A stretch of 18,824 nucleotides of DNA from DASWIG01 sp965371445 (lineage in GTDB: Bacteria > Acidobacteriota > Thermoanaerobaculia > Multivoradales > J023), in NCBI GenBank assembly GCA_965371445.1, contig CBDUYN010000194.1, positions 1 through 18,824 of the forward strand, given 5' to 3'. The translations under genes were made by a program, and so were the position numbers. The notes under the pieces are model-generated. The model worked only from the letters and a program-made list of their open reading frames with translations, was not told the origin of the DNA and did no database searches. Position 1 is the first letter of the stretch. The number at the start of each line of letters is the position of its first letter. Below, piece by piece: positions 6,211 through 13,359 of this stretch.

Positions 6211-7809
6211 CTACCTCCGGCGCCGCATGTAGACCGAGACCCCGGCGATCACCGAGACCCCGGGCAGGAAGAGGAGGACCAGCAGGTAAACCGAGGCGAG
6301 CTCGGAGCTGGTCATCGCGAGCCGGGTCTCCTCGGGTTTCTTGCCCTCGATCGAGATCAGCTGCTCGCGCTCCACCAGCCAGTTGAACGTGTTCAGGGTC
6401 AAGACGGCGTTGGCGGCCTGTGCGATCTGCGAATCGGCGGCGAAGTCGAGGTCGCCCAGGACCACCAGCCGGGCCTGGCGGCTGTCTTGGGTTTCCTCGC
6501 CGCCGTCCTCGCTGTCGGCCGCTTCGTCGGGTTCAAAGAGCCCCACCTCCTCGTCGGCCGGCGCCTCCTCGGCCGGCGCTTCCTCGGCCACTTCGTCTTC
6601 GCCGGCTGCCTCCTCGCCCCTCGCCTTGAACGACACCGCCACGCCGAGCGAGACGACGCCCTGGACCTCTCCTTCGTCGGCCTGGAGGTTCTCCAGGTCG
6701 TTCAAGTCGGTCTCGCCCCAGGCGGAGCTCGTCGTGTGGAGGAGCTCGGTGATCTTGAAGCGCTCCGGCGCGTCCTCGGCGCGGCTCACGGAGCGCGCCA
6801 GGGTGAGGAGGACCCGCGTGTTCGTCTGATCGAGCTCCGCGACGATCGGATGGTCCCCGAAGCTGTCGGTGTAGATGCTCTCGGGGCCGAAAAACGCCAG
6901 CCGGGCCCCTGGGTCGATCACCACGTCGTCGCGCGCCTCGACACCGTAGCCGCGCAGCCACTCGGCGAGGCCCAGGTCGACCCAACCGGTCTCGCGCAAC
7001 ACCGGGTCGAGGAGCAACAGCATCCGTCCGCCGTCCTCCAGGTAGCGGCTGAAGAGCTCCAGGTCGGGAGGAAAAAAGTTCGTCGTCGGCCCGGCGACGA
7101 CCAGGAGGTCGGCGTCGCGGGGGACTTCGACCTTTGCCGACGGGTCCCATTCCCCGAGCTCGAAGTTGTCCTTGCCCAGGAGGTCTTTGGCCTGGCTCAG
7201 GGCCCGCGGCTCGCCGGGAGCGTCGAGCGGTGCCTCGCCGTGGCCCGTGGTGAAGAGGATGCGGGGCTTCTCGGCCTCCACGAGCTCCAGGATGGCGCTC
7301 GTGATGAGCTGCTCGCCCTTGAATTCCTTCAAGGTCGGGGCCTGGCCGTACTGGGCGCCGGAGTAGTCGTACTCGGCGAGCTCGTACTCGTCGATCACCC
7401 GCCGGTCCTCTCCCGCCGCGATGACGAGGACGTTGGCGCGGGCGATCGAGTGCTGATCGATCAACCGCTGGGCCTCGAGGCGGTTCTTGACCGCGTCGAT
7501 CGTCCGTTTCTTGAAGTACGCCGGATTCACCGCGGCGTAGCGCGAGAGGAGCTCGTCGACAGCGGCGTAGAGCTCGGAGTCGGGCGAGAGGAAGAGGATC
7601 GCCTCGACCTCGCGGTCGAGCCCCGCGACGACGTTCTCGCTTTTCTCAGAGAGGCTGTAGAGCTTGCTCTCGGTCCAGTCGAAGCGCTTGTAGTGACGGT
7701 AGGAGAGATAGTTGACCATGGCAAAGAGCACCACGGCCATCACGATCCCCAGGCTCAGGGTCGAGCCTTCGACCCAGGCCCGCTGAGATTCCGATCGTTC
7801 CATGCTCAT
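6211..7809 (-). CDS. GldG-like ABC-associated auxiliary protein
   Basis: The 532-residue protein begins MSMERSESQ at ATG 7809, with GGAGG about 8 bases upstream; ATG 7803 is an alternative. It has an N-terminal membrane segment (about 16-36), then the classic GldG opening FDWTESKLYSLSEKSENVV. The GldG/DUF4350-like extracytoplasmic domain follows (ILFTTGHGEAPLDAPGEP, DADLLVVAGPT, LEDGGRMLLLLDP) and the C-terminus is a membrane helix ending VYMRRRR. A Glu/Ala/Asp-rich low-complexity insert of about 50 residues precedes the last domain. In Bacteroidota GldG works with GldA and GldF in gliding; outside that phylum such proteins are generic ABC exporter accessories of unknown cargo, and nothing here implies gliding. 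It sits 5 bases after the permease stop. Confidence 0.9.
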   Translation of the reverse strand: MSMERSESQRAWVEGSTLSLGIVMAVVLFAMVNYLSYRHYKRFDWTESKLYSLSEKSENVVAGLDREVEAILFLSPDSELYAAVDELLSRYAAVNPAYFKKRTIDAVKNRLEAQRLIDQHSIARANVLVIAAGEDRRVIDEYELAEYDYSGAQYGQAPTLKEFKGEQLITSAILELVEAEKPRILFTTGHGEAPLDAPGEPRALSQAKDLLGKDNFELGEWDPSAKVEVPRDADLLVVAGPTTNFFPPDLELFSRYLEDGGRMLLLLDPVLRETGWVDLGLAEWLRGYGVEARDDVVIDPGARLAFFGPESIYTDSFGDHPIVAELDQTNTRVLLTLARSVSRAEDAPERFKITELLHTTSSAWGETDLNDLENLQADEGEVQGVVSLGVAVSFKARGEEAAGEDEVAEEAPAEEAPADEEVGLFEPDEAADSEDGGEETQDSRQARLVVLGDLDFAADSQIAQAANAVLTLNTFNWLVEREQLISIEGKKPEETRLAMTSSELASVYLLVLLFLPGVSVIAGVSVYMRRRR

Positions 7810-7814
7810 GATCT

Positions 7815-8558
7815 CTACCTCCACTTCTTCGCTTCGAGAACGCGCGCCGAAAGGAAAAGGAAAAGCGCCACCGTGCTCACGTAGTAGACGAGGCGCCGGG
7901 TGTCGACGACACCGCGGCCGAATTCGTCCATGTGCTCGAGAAGGTTCATGTAGCCGAAAGCCGACTTGGCGAGCTCGCTCGTCACCAGCGAGTCCATGAA
8001 GGCGACGGCAAAAAAGAACATCAGGATCGCGAAAGTCGTGATCGCCGCCACGATCTGGTTGCGCGAGAACGCCGAGGCGAGCACCCCGGCCGCCAGGAAG
8101 ACGGCGCCGATCCCCATCACGCCGAGGTAACCGGCGGCGATCGGTCCCCAGTCGACGCTGGAGCTGCGGGCGATGACGATGACGTAGGCGAGCGTCGGCA
8201 GCCACAGGAAGCCGTAGAAGGCGAACGCCGCCAGGTACTTGCCGGCGACGACCTCGATCTCGGTCACCGGCGCCGTCATCAGGCTCTCGATCGTGCCGCT
8301 CTTGCGCTCCTCGGCCAGGAGGCGCATCGTCAGCACCGGGGTGACGAAGAGCAGCACCAGCCAAAAAAAGAACGTGTCGCCGAAAAACAGCTTCAAGGGC
8401 GTCGTCGAGCCGCCGGCCCGCGGGTCGGAGAGAAAGCTCACGATGAGCGAGAAGATGTAGCCGTTGATCAGCAGGAAAAAGGCCAGGACCACGTAGGCCA
8501 TGGTCGAGTAGAAGTAGGCGCGAAGCTCGCGCTCCAGGGTCGCCAAGAGGCCGCTCAC
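7815..8558 (-). CDS. ABC-2 type transporter permease (GldF-like)
   Basis: The 247-residue protein has about six hydrophobic segments, and the cytoplasmic motif LLAEERKSGTIESLMTAPVTEIEVVAGKYLAA characteristic of ABC-2 permeases of the NosY/GldF type runs from the end of the second segment. The start is GTG at 8558, overlapping the TGA of the ATPase gene (GTGA), with a strong GGAGGTGA site inside the upstream gene. This overlap implies translational coupling and a stoichiometric complex with the ATPase. It would form the membrane channel, probably as a homodimer since no second permease gene is present. Cargo is unknown. Confidence 0.94.
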   Translation of the reverse strand: MSGLLATLERELRAYFYSTMAYVVLAFFLLINGYIFSLIVSFLSDPRAGGSTTPLKLFFGDTFFFWLVLLFVTPVLTMRLLAEERKSGTIESLMTAPVTEIEVVAGKYLAAFAFYGFLWLPTLAYVIVIARSSSVDWGPIAAGYLGVMGIGAVFLAAGVLASAFSRNQIVAAITTFAILMFFFAVAFMDSLVTSELAKSAFGYMNLLEHMDEFGRGVVDTRRLVYYVSTVALFLFLSARVLEAKKWR

Positions 8559-9568
8559 GAGATCACCTCCTCATCCGTCTCGCTCTCCGGCTCGCCGTCG
8601 GCAGCGTCCGCCTCCGTTTCCTCGGCCGGTTTATCCGCGTTTCCCTGCCCCGTCAGCCGGACGAAGACGTCTTCGAGGGAGGCTTTCTTCTCGTGAAGCT
8701 CCAGGAGCGTCCAGCCCTTTTCGACCGCGGCCCGGAAGATCGCTTCGCGCAGCTCAGGTCCGCCGTCGCCCTCCAGCTCGAAACGGGTCTCGCCCTCGCC
8801 CGGCTCGGTTTCGACGGCGGCGACGTCGTCGAGGCCGGCGAAGACGTCGGCGGCGCCCTCGGGGGACTCCTTCAAGGTGACGGCGACGAGCGAGCTCCCC
8901 TGCGACTGCTCACGCAGCTCGGCCGGGGTCCCCTCGGCGACGATGTGGCCGCGGTCGATGATCAGCACCCGGTCGCAGAGCTGCTCGACCTCGGACAGGA
9001 TGTGGGTGGAGAGGACAAGCGTGCGCTTCGTGCCCAGCTCCCGGATCAGCTCGCGGACGGCGATGATCTGCTTCGGGTCGAGCCCCACCGTCGGCTCGTC
9101 GAGCACCAGGACGCCGGGGTCGTGGAGGATGGCGGTGGCGAGCCCGACGCGCTGGCGGTAGCCTTTCGAGAGCGTGCCGATGATCTGCCATTCGACCTCG
9201 GTCAAGAGGCACCGGTCGATCACCCGGTCGATCGCCTCGCGGGCCTCTCCGCGCCGCATGCCTTCGAGGCGGGCACGGTACGCGAGGTACTCGCGCACCC
9301 GCATCTCGGGGTAGAGCGCCACGTTCTCGGGCAAGTAGCCGATCTCGCGGCGCGCTTTTTTGGAATCGGTGGCGAGGTCGTGTCCCGCCACCGTCACGGC
9401 ACCGCTCGAGGGCGGCAGGAAGCCCGTGATCATGCGGATCATCGTCGTCTTGCCGGCCCCGTTGGGGCCGAGGATGCCGAGGATCTCCCCCTCGGCGACG
9501 GAAAAGGAGATGCCCTTGACGGCAGTGAAGTCGCCGTAGTGGCGCGTCAGGGATTGAGCTTCGATCAT
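8555..9568 (-). CDS. ABC transporter ATP-binding protein (GldA-like)
   Basis: The 337-residue ATPase has Walker A GPNGAGKT (34-41), signature LSKGYRQR (133-140), Walker B VLVLDEP (153-159) and switch His189 (STH). Its nucleotide-binding domain is of the ABC-2 exporter class. About 100 residues follow the core: a small C-terminal domain ending in KKASLEDVFVRLTG, as in many ABC-2 ATPases, and then an acidic tail rich in Glu, Asp and Ala that looks lineage-specific. GGAGGAAG precedes the ATG at good spacing. It is the first gene of the ABC operon and powers the permease encoded next. Gliding-specific function should not be assumed. Confidence 0.95.
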   Translation of the reverse strand: MIEAQSLTRHYGDFTAVKGISFSVAEGEILGILGPNGAGKTTMIRMITGFLPPSSGAVTVAGHDLATDSKKARREIGYLPENVALYPEMRVREYLAYRARLEGMRRGEAREAIDRVIDRCLLTEVEWQIIGTLSKGYRQRVGLATAILHDPGVLVLDEPTVGLDPKQIIAVRELIRELGTKRTLVLSTHILSEVEQLCDRVLIIDRGHIVAEGTPAELREQSQGSSLVAVTLKESPEGAADVFAGLDDVAAVETEPGEGETRFELEGDGGPELREAIFRAAVEKGWTLLELHEKKASLEDVFVRLTGQGNADKPAEETEADAADGEPESETDEEVIS

Positions 9569-9623
9569 CTAGACGTCTTCCTCCTCGATCTCGAATGGCT
9601 TCGACGCAGCTGTTGAAAGGTGC

Positions 9624-9638
9624 GGGTCTGGGAGACCC
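9624..9638. promoter_or_regulatory. Hairpin in the divergent intergenic region
   Basis: GGGTCT-GGG-AGACCC is a perfect 6-bp stem about 55 bases upstream of the ABC ATPase start. The gap 9569-9786 separates two divergent genes and must hold both promoters, but I find no convincing -35/-10 pair. The dyad could be an operator or a leader hairpin. Confidence 0.3.
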
Positions 9639-9786
9639 ACTCATCGCGTAAGCAAGAAGGGTGCCGGATCTACGCTGCACCGGGACCGCTGATCGTCGTA
9701 CCGGCCGCGGACCCAGGGTGTCGTCGGTGCCCGGGAGGGCGCCAGATTGACGCGTCGGCCCTCGCCGCGGATGATATCCTCCGGCC

Positions 9787-10074
9787 ATGAGCAAGGACAA
9801 AGCCACAGGAATGAAGTCGGCCTACGAGCTCGCCCTCGAGCGCCTGGAGAGCCAGGGAATCGAGCGCCCCCGGGAGGATTCGATGAGCGACGAGACCCGG
9901 GAGCAGATCGGCGAGGTCCGCCGGCAGGCCGAGGCCAAGCTGGCGGAGGTCGAGATCCTCTACCGCGACAGGCGGCAGGGTGCCGATCCGCAGGCTGAGG
10001 AAGAGTACCTGCGCGACCGGCGCCGTGTCGAGGACGACCGGGAACGTAAGATCGAGAAGCTACGGCAGGGCTAG
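9787..10074 (+). CDS. Small highly charged helical protein of unknown function
   Basis: The 95-residue protein is dominated by Glu, Arg, Lys and Gln and should be almost entirely helical, with a likely coiled coil from about residue 35 to the end. It has no signal peptide or membrane segment and one central YRDRR stretch. I do not recognise a named family. ATG 9787 is the natural start, but no good ribosome site precedes it (TATCCTCCGGCC), so translation may be weak or leaderless. It is divergent from the ABC operon and convergent with the FG-GAP gene, sharing the CTAG at the two stops. Its codon choice and the absence of a good competing frame make it likely real. Confidence 0.7.
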   Translation: MSKDKATGMKSAYELALERLESQGIERPREDSMSDETREQIGEVRRQAEAKLAEVEILYRDRRQGADPQAEEEYLRDRRRVEDDRERKIEKLRQG

Positions 10075-11885
10075 CGTCCGCCGAGGGCATAGCCGAACGC
10101 GTCGAAGCGCTCCGCCAGACCCTTGACACCGGCGCTGTTCTGGTGCCAGAACTGGTTGCCGCGTTCCCGCAGGCCGCGGAACCGGCCACCGTAGAGGACG
10201 TTGACTCCGCCCGCGCTGAAGACCTGGCTGTAGACGGTTTCGTTGACGACGCCAATCGCCAGGTCCTCGCGTCCGTTGCCGTCGTAGTCGCCCACGGCGA
10301 GCGAGAAACCGAACTGGTCCCACCGGTTGGGGCTCTGCTTGATGTCGGTCTTGCCCTGGTGCCAGCACTGGTTGCCGGTTTCCTCCAGGCCGACCCTGGT
10401 GCCGTAGATGACGTTGACCGTGCCGGCGCCCAGGGTCCTGCGCACGAGCTCGTGGGGGACGCCGATCGCCAGATCGTCGAAGCCGTCGCCGTCGAAGTCG
10501 CCCGCCGCCAGCGCGGCGCCGAAGTAGTCCTCGGGCTCCGCTCTTTCGCAGATGCGGCCCACGTTCTGGTGCCACATCTGGTTGTCCGTCATGATGAGGC
10601 CCTCGTGGAAGCCGAGCAGGACGTTGACCGCCCCGGCGTCGGGCAGGCCGAGCTCGTGCTGGAGCGTGCCGAGGTCCTCGTGGGGGACGCCCACCGCCAG
10701 GTCGTCGTAGCCGTCGCCGTTGAAGTCGCCGGTCGTCAGCGCCCAGCCGAAGTGGTCCCCGGGGTCGGAGTCGCCCGCCACCGCGAGGTCCGAGACGTCG
10801 TTCGCGCCTTGGTGGGAGGTGGGATCGGCGAAGATGTTCTGGTTCCAGAACTGGTTGGGCTGAGGGTGCGTCGCGTGCAGCCCCGTCCAGGCGCCGAAGA
10901 GGACGTTGACCGCCCCGGCGTCGACGAAGGTCTCGGAGGCTGGGGCTGGGTCATCGTCCGCGGGAGGGGGGGGGGTGCCGGGGGGGGGCTCGCCGCTGGG
11001 GCCAACCTTGGCGACACCACCCCCGGTGCCCTCGCCGACGCTGACCGCCGCGGAGGCGTCCTCGCCGACGTAGCCGAGGTCCTCGAAGGGCACGCCGACG
11101 GCGAGGTCGCAGAAGAAGTCGCCGTTGTAGTCGCCGGAGGTGAGGGCGAAGCCGAAGGCGTCGCCGGTCTCGGCGAGGCCCAGGACGTCGATCGAGTCCT
11201 GGGTCCAGATCTCGTCGCCCGCGGAGGTCAGCCCGCCGAAGGACCCGTAGAAGACGTGGACCGCGCCGGCGTTCACCGCGCCCCCCACGTCCTCGCCGGG
11301 GACGCCGACCGCGAGGTCGAAGTAGCCGTCGCCGTTGAAGTCGCAGGCGGTCAGCGAGGCCCCGAAGGCGTCGCCGGCCTCGGCGGCGTCCAGGACTCCC
11401 ACGAACGCCTCGTTCCAGATCTGGTTGCCGACGGTGGTGAGGCTCGTCGGACCGCCGTAGAGGACGTTGACCGAGCCGGCGCCGATGGCGGCGCCCACCC
11501 GGTCGCCGGGGACGCCGATGGCGAGGTCGTCGTAGCCGTCGCCGTTGAAGTCGCCGACGGCGAAAGCGGAGCCGAAGCGCTCGTCGAAATTCGCGGTCCC
11601 TTCGACGTCCAAGACGTTCTGGTACCAGATCTGGTCGTCCGTCGAGTCGAGGCCAAAGTCGAACACGCCGTGCAGGACGTTGACCGCCCCGGCGCCGTGG
11701 AGGTTGCCGAGGCCTTCGTTGAAGACTCCAATCGCCAGGTCGTCCTGGCCGTCGCCGTTGAAGTCGCCCCCGTGCGGGTAGTTGGCCGCGCCGGCGAAAC
11801 CGACGCTCGCTGTGGCCAAGAGCGTCGTGCCGACGAGCAACGCGACACGCGTCGTCTTCAGATTCAGGGCTTGCAGGGCTCGCAT
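10071..11885 (-). CDS. Secreted FG-GAP repeat (integrin-alpha-like beta-propeller) protein
   Basis: The 604-residue protein has a signal peptide (hydrophobic core VALLVGTTLLATASVGFA, likely cleavage after AGA). Seven FG-GAP repeats follow, each with a calcium-binding D-x-(N/D)-G-(D/N/F)-x-x-x-D-L-A-(I/V)-G-V motif, for example DFNGDGYDDLAIGVP. Each repeat is spaced by an A-G-(A/S/T)-V-(N/H)-V-(L/F/I)-(Y/F/L/H)-G strand and a recurring IW-x-Q or FWNQ/FWHQ loop. The repeats would close a seven-bladed calcium-stabilised propeller, outside the cell or at its surface. Between repeats 4 and 5 lies a Pro/Asp/Gly linker of about 50 residues encoded by runs of C. The fourth repeat has an altered calcium loop (DYNGDFFCD). 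The stop overlaps that of the convergent small gene. Ligand and role are unknown. Confidence 0.93.
   Translation of the reverse strand: MRALQALNLKTTRVALLVGTTLLATASVGFAGAANYPHGGDFNGDGQDDLAIGVFNEGLGNLHGAGAVNVLHGVFDFGLDSTDDQIWYQNVLDVEGTANFDERFGSAFAVGDFNGDGYDDLAIGVPGDRVGAAIGAGSVNVLYGGPTSLTTVGNQIWNEAFVGVLDAAEAGDAFGASLTACDFNGDGYFDLAVGVPGEDVGGAVNAGAVHVFYGSFGGLTSAGDEIWTQDSIDVLGLAETGDAFGFALTSGDYNGDFFCDLAVGVPFEDLGYVGEDASAAVSVGEGTGGGVAKVGPSGEPPPGTPPPPADDDPAPASETFVDAGAVNVLFGAWTGLHATHPQPNQFWNQNIFADPTSHQGANDVSDLAVAGDSDPGDHFGWALTTGDFNGDGYDDLAVGVPHEDLGTLQHELGLPDAGAVNVLLGFHEGLIMTDNQMWHQNVGRICERAEPEDYFGAALAAGDFDGDGFDDLAIGVPHELVRRTLGAGTVNVIYGTRVGLEETGNQCWHQGKTDIKQSPNRWDQFGFSLAVGDYDGNGREDLAIGVVNETVYSQVFSAGGVNVLYGGRFRGLRERGNQFWHQNSAGVKGLAERFDAFGYALGGR
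10966..10988. repeat. Two adjacent homopolymer G tracts (10 and 9 bases) inside the FG-GAP gene
   Basis: Ten G (10966-10975) and nine G (10980-10988) are separated by TGCC on the plus strand. They read as C-runs in the coding strand and encode proline runs in the interdomain linker. The frame is open on both sides with FG-GAP repeats either side, so the gene is ON as sequenced. Confidence 0.9.
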
Positions 11886-12027
11886 GGCTCCTCGTCCTCC
11901 AGTTCGTCTACAGTTGCCGGCGCCGCCGCCGCGACTCCCGGCCTCCGGTACCGCGCCACCGCCCTCGGGCGGTCAGCTGAATCGGGAGGCGGCTCGTCGC
12001 GCCTTGGACGCCGTTCATCGATCGACC

Positions 12028-12033
12028 ATTATA
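12028..12033 (-). promoter_or_regulatory. Candidate -10 box upstream of the FG-GAP gene
   Basis: On the minus strand these bases read TATAAT, an exact sigma-70 -10 match in a GC-rich background, about 140 bases before the FG-GAP start. At 16-17 base spacing the -35 region reads TGGATT or CTGGAT, which is weak. The intervening 11886-12027 stretch would be the 5' leader and shows no gene. Confidence 0.35.
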
Positions 12034-12117
12034 TGCGTAAGTAGGCATGAATCCAGGCGTTTCTCCGATTTTGGCCAGATTTTTTTGGCTGGTACCTCCG
12101 GCCCCTCCGTCCTGGTA

Positions 12118-12773
12118 AACGCCGAGGCGCTCTTCATTGGCCCGGATGAGGGCACGCCCTTCCGCGTCGAGGGCTCGTTCCAGCTCCTCCCGGCCCTTCC
12201 AGATTCACCCGAGGACAGGACGGTGCCGAGCGAGCTCCCGCACAAGACCCTGGTTCGCCTCGGCCAGCCGTATCAGATCGCGAGCGCTCCGCGAGAAGAG
12301 GAGCTGCGAGCGCGCGTCTCCATCCGACGCGCCAACTCGCCGATGACCACGTAGTCTTTTTCCCGATTGGTCTTCTTGAGCTCGGCGAGCGGCTCCAGGC
12401 CGACAACTGGGACGTCCTCGTCTTCCGCGTCGCGCCAGATTTGTGCCAGCTCGTCCGGCGAGATGCGGGGCGGGCCGGTGACGAAGTCCGTTCGCAGACG
12501 GAGCCGGTCGAGGCGGTGCTCGAGATGGGAGCTCCAGCCGCCAGCAAGCCAGCGCCGGTCGAGCGGCGCGCCGAAGCGGTAGCGAGCTCCCCGTTCGCCG
12601 AGGACGGCGAGGACATGGGCCAGGGCCTCGTCGTCTTCGCGCAGGATCCAGTCGCCGTCCTTGCTCATCACGGCCAGGCGATGGACGACGACGGCCTGGC
12701 CGGAGCTCAGGACCGCGCGCAGCCGGCCCTGGTTGAGATCCGCCGTTAGCTCGACGTAGGGGTTGCCCGTCAT
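12118..12773 (-). pseudogene. Frameshifted conserved hypothetical gene
   Basis: From ATG 12773 the frame reads MTGNPYVELTADLNQGRLRA through HRLAVMSKDGDWILRED, RYRFGAPLDRRWLAGGWSSH and AELKKTNREKDYVVIGELARRM. This looks like a conserved bacterial protein, possibly nucleotidyltransferase-like, but I cannot name the family with confidence. After METRA the frame dissolves and stops at 12273. In another frame the protein clearly continues: QLLFSRSARDLIRLAEAN, then GLVRELARHRPVL, an in-frame TGA at 12205-12207, then GREELERALDAEGRALIRAN. The switch near 12304-12316 looks like two extra bases within a GC-repeat (CGCGCGCTCG). One frameshift plus one nonsense codon plus loss of the C-terminus beyond about 12118 means the gene is dead. 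An unshifted product of 166 residues could still be made. Confidence 0.65.
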
Positions 12774-12782
12774 GGCCCTAGT

Positions 12783-13181
12783 CTAACGATATCGGCCGTC
12801 GCCTTCGGCGGACGTGGTTGAATCGGCGCTGATGATGTCGCCGTCGCCGTCGAGGGAGTAGTCGACCATGGCGGCGGCCCAGGTGACTGTCGGCGAGCCC
12901 TCGAAGCCGGGCGGGCAGCCCTGCTGGTCGAGGATGCCCGACCTGGCGCTGACGTCGACGAAGGTGTTGCCGCCGGCGTTTTCCGTCGCGTCCCCGTGCG
13001 GTGCGAAGAGCTCGCGAGAGTTTTCCGTCGCGTTCCCGGACGGTGCGAAGAGCTCGCGAGAGTTTTTGATCGCCTTCCCGCGAGCCGGGAAGCCGACGTT
13101 CCGGTCTGTCGTCGCCTCCGGGGCTCGCACGAAGCCGACGGCTCGGGATTCGTCTACCCGATTTCGGCCATTTTCTGCCAT
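12783..13181 (-). pseudogene. Fragment of a CRTAC1/VCBS-like secreted protein joined to a 42-bp repeat segment
   Basis: The last part of this frame reads NTFVDVSARSGILDQQG, then WAAAMVDYSLDGDGDIISAD. This is the characteristic opening of CRTAC1/UnbV-like FG-GAP proteins (F-x-D-V-T-x-x-x-G followed by W-x-x-x-x-x-D-Y-D-x-D-G-D-x-D). Those proteins are several hundred residues; here the frame stops about 10 residues later. Its N-terminal side is not a signal peptide but a repeated 14-residue block, SRELFAPxGxATEN, encoded by the 42-bp repeat at 12978-13103. The first Met of a plausible start is at 13181 (MAENGRNRV). I read this as a broken gene into which repeat sequence has been joined. A short chimeric protein is possible but I doubt it is functional. 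Confidence 0.5.
12978..13103. repeat. 42-bp tandem repeat, two good units plus a degenerate third
   Basis: Units begin with GTTTT(C/T) at 12978, 13020 and 13062, exactly 42 bp apart. The first two contain GCGAAGAGCTCGC (13003-13015 and 13045-13057), which differs from the core GCGAAGCGTTCGC of the 512-965 array at only two of 13 positions. The third unit keeps the start but has lost the core. Read on the minus strand the period is 14 codons. Confidence 0.75.
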
Positions 13182-13288
13182 AATACGTCGCCGAGCGACG
13201 ATTTCGAGCACGGCTCCGGGCGCCGAGGCGCTCTGCGAGCCCTGGGAGCACTGATTTGGCCCTGTTCACCCCCCCTGAAGACCCGCTG

Positions 13289-13314
13289 GAGCCGCCACCG
13301 AGTGCCGGCGGCTC
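13289..13314. promoter_or_regulatory. Hairpin upstream of the DUF2238 gene
   Basis: GAGCCGCC (13289-13296) pairs with GGCGGCTC (13307-13314) around a 10-base loop, ending 45 bases before the GTG start at 13360. No T-run follows, so it is a leader hairpin, an operator or the terminator of lost upstream sequence. Apart from this, 13212-13359 contains nothing I can name. Confidence 0.35.
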
Positions 13315-13359
13315 GGGGTGCGCACGGATGTCAGATAAAACCCTAGGAGTCAGGTCGCG

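Noticed and set aside
7810..8364. N-terminal extension of the GldG-like gene to 8364
   Set aside because: The extension overlaps the permease gene in another frame, has no membrane or family character, and a good ribosome site supports the start at 7809.
5291..8696. Long plus-strand open frames opposite the ABC operon
   Set aside because: They lie wholly opposite genes with clear domains, tight spacing and ribosome sites on the minus strand.
10143..12044. 633-residue open frame antisense to the FG-GAP gene
   Set aside because: Its repeats (DVDRAGA, EVAVAVEVA) mirror the FG-GAP repeats read on the wrong strand; the minus-strand frame has a signal peptide and calcium-binding motifs.
12205..12207. 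A second selenocysteine codon, in the frameshifted hypothetical gene
   Set aside because: The gene is already out of frame upstream, no suitable hairpin or redox motif surrounds the TGA, and the C-terminus is lost.
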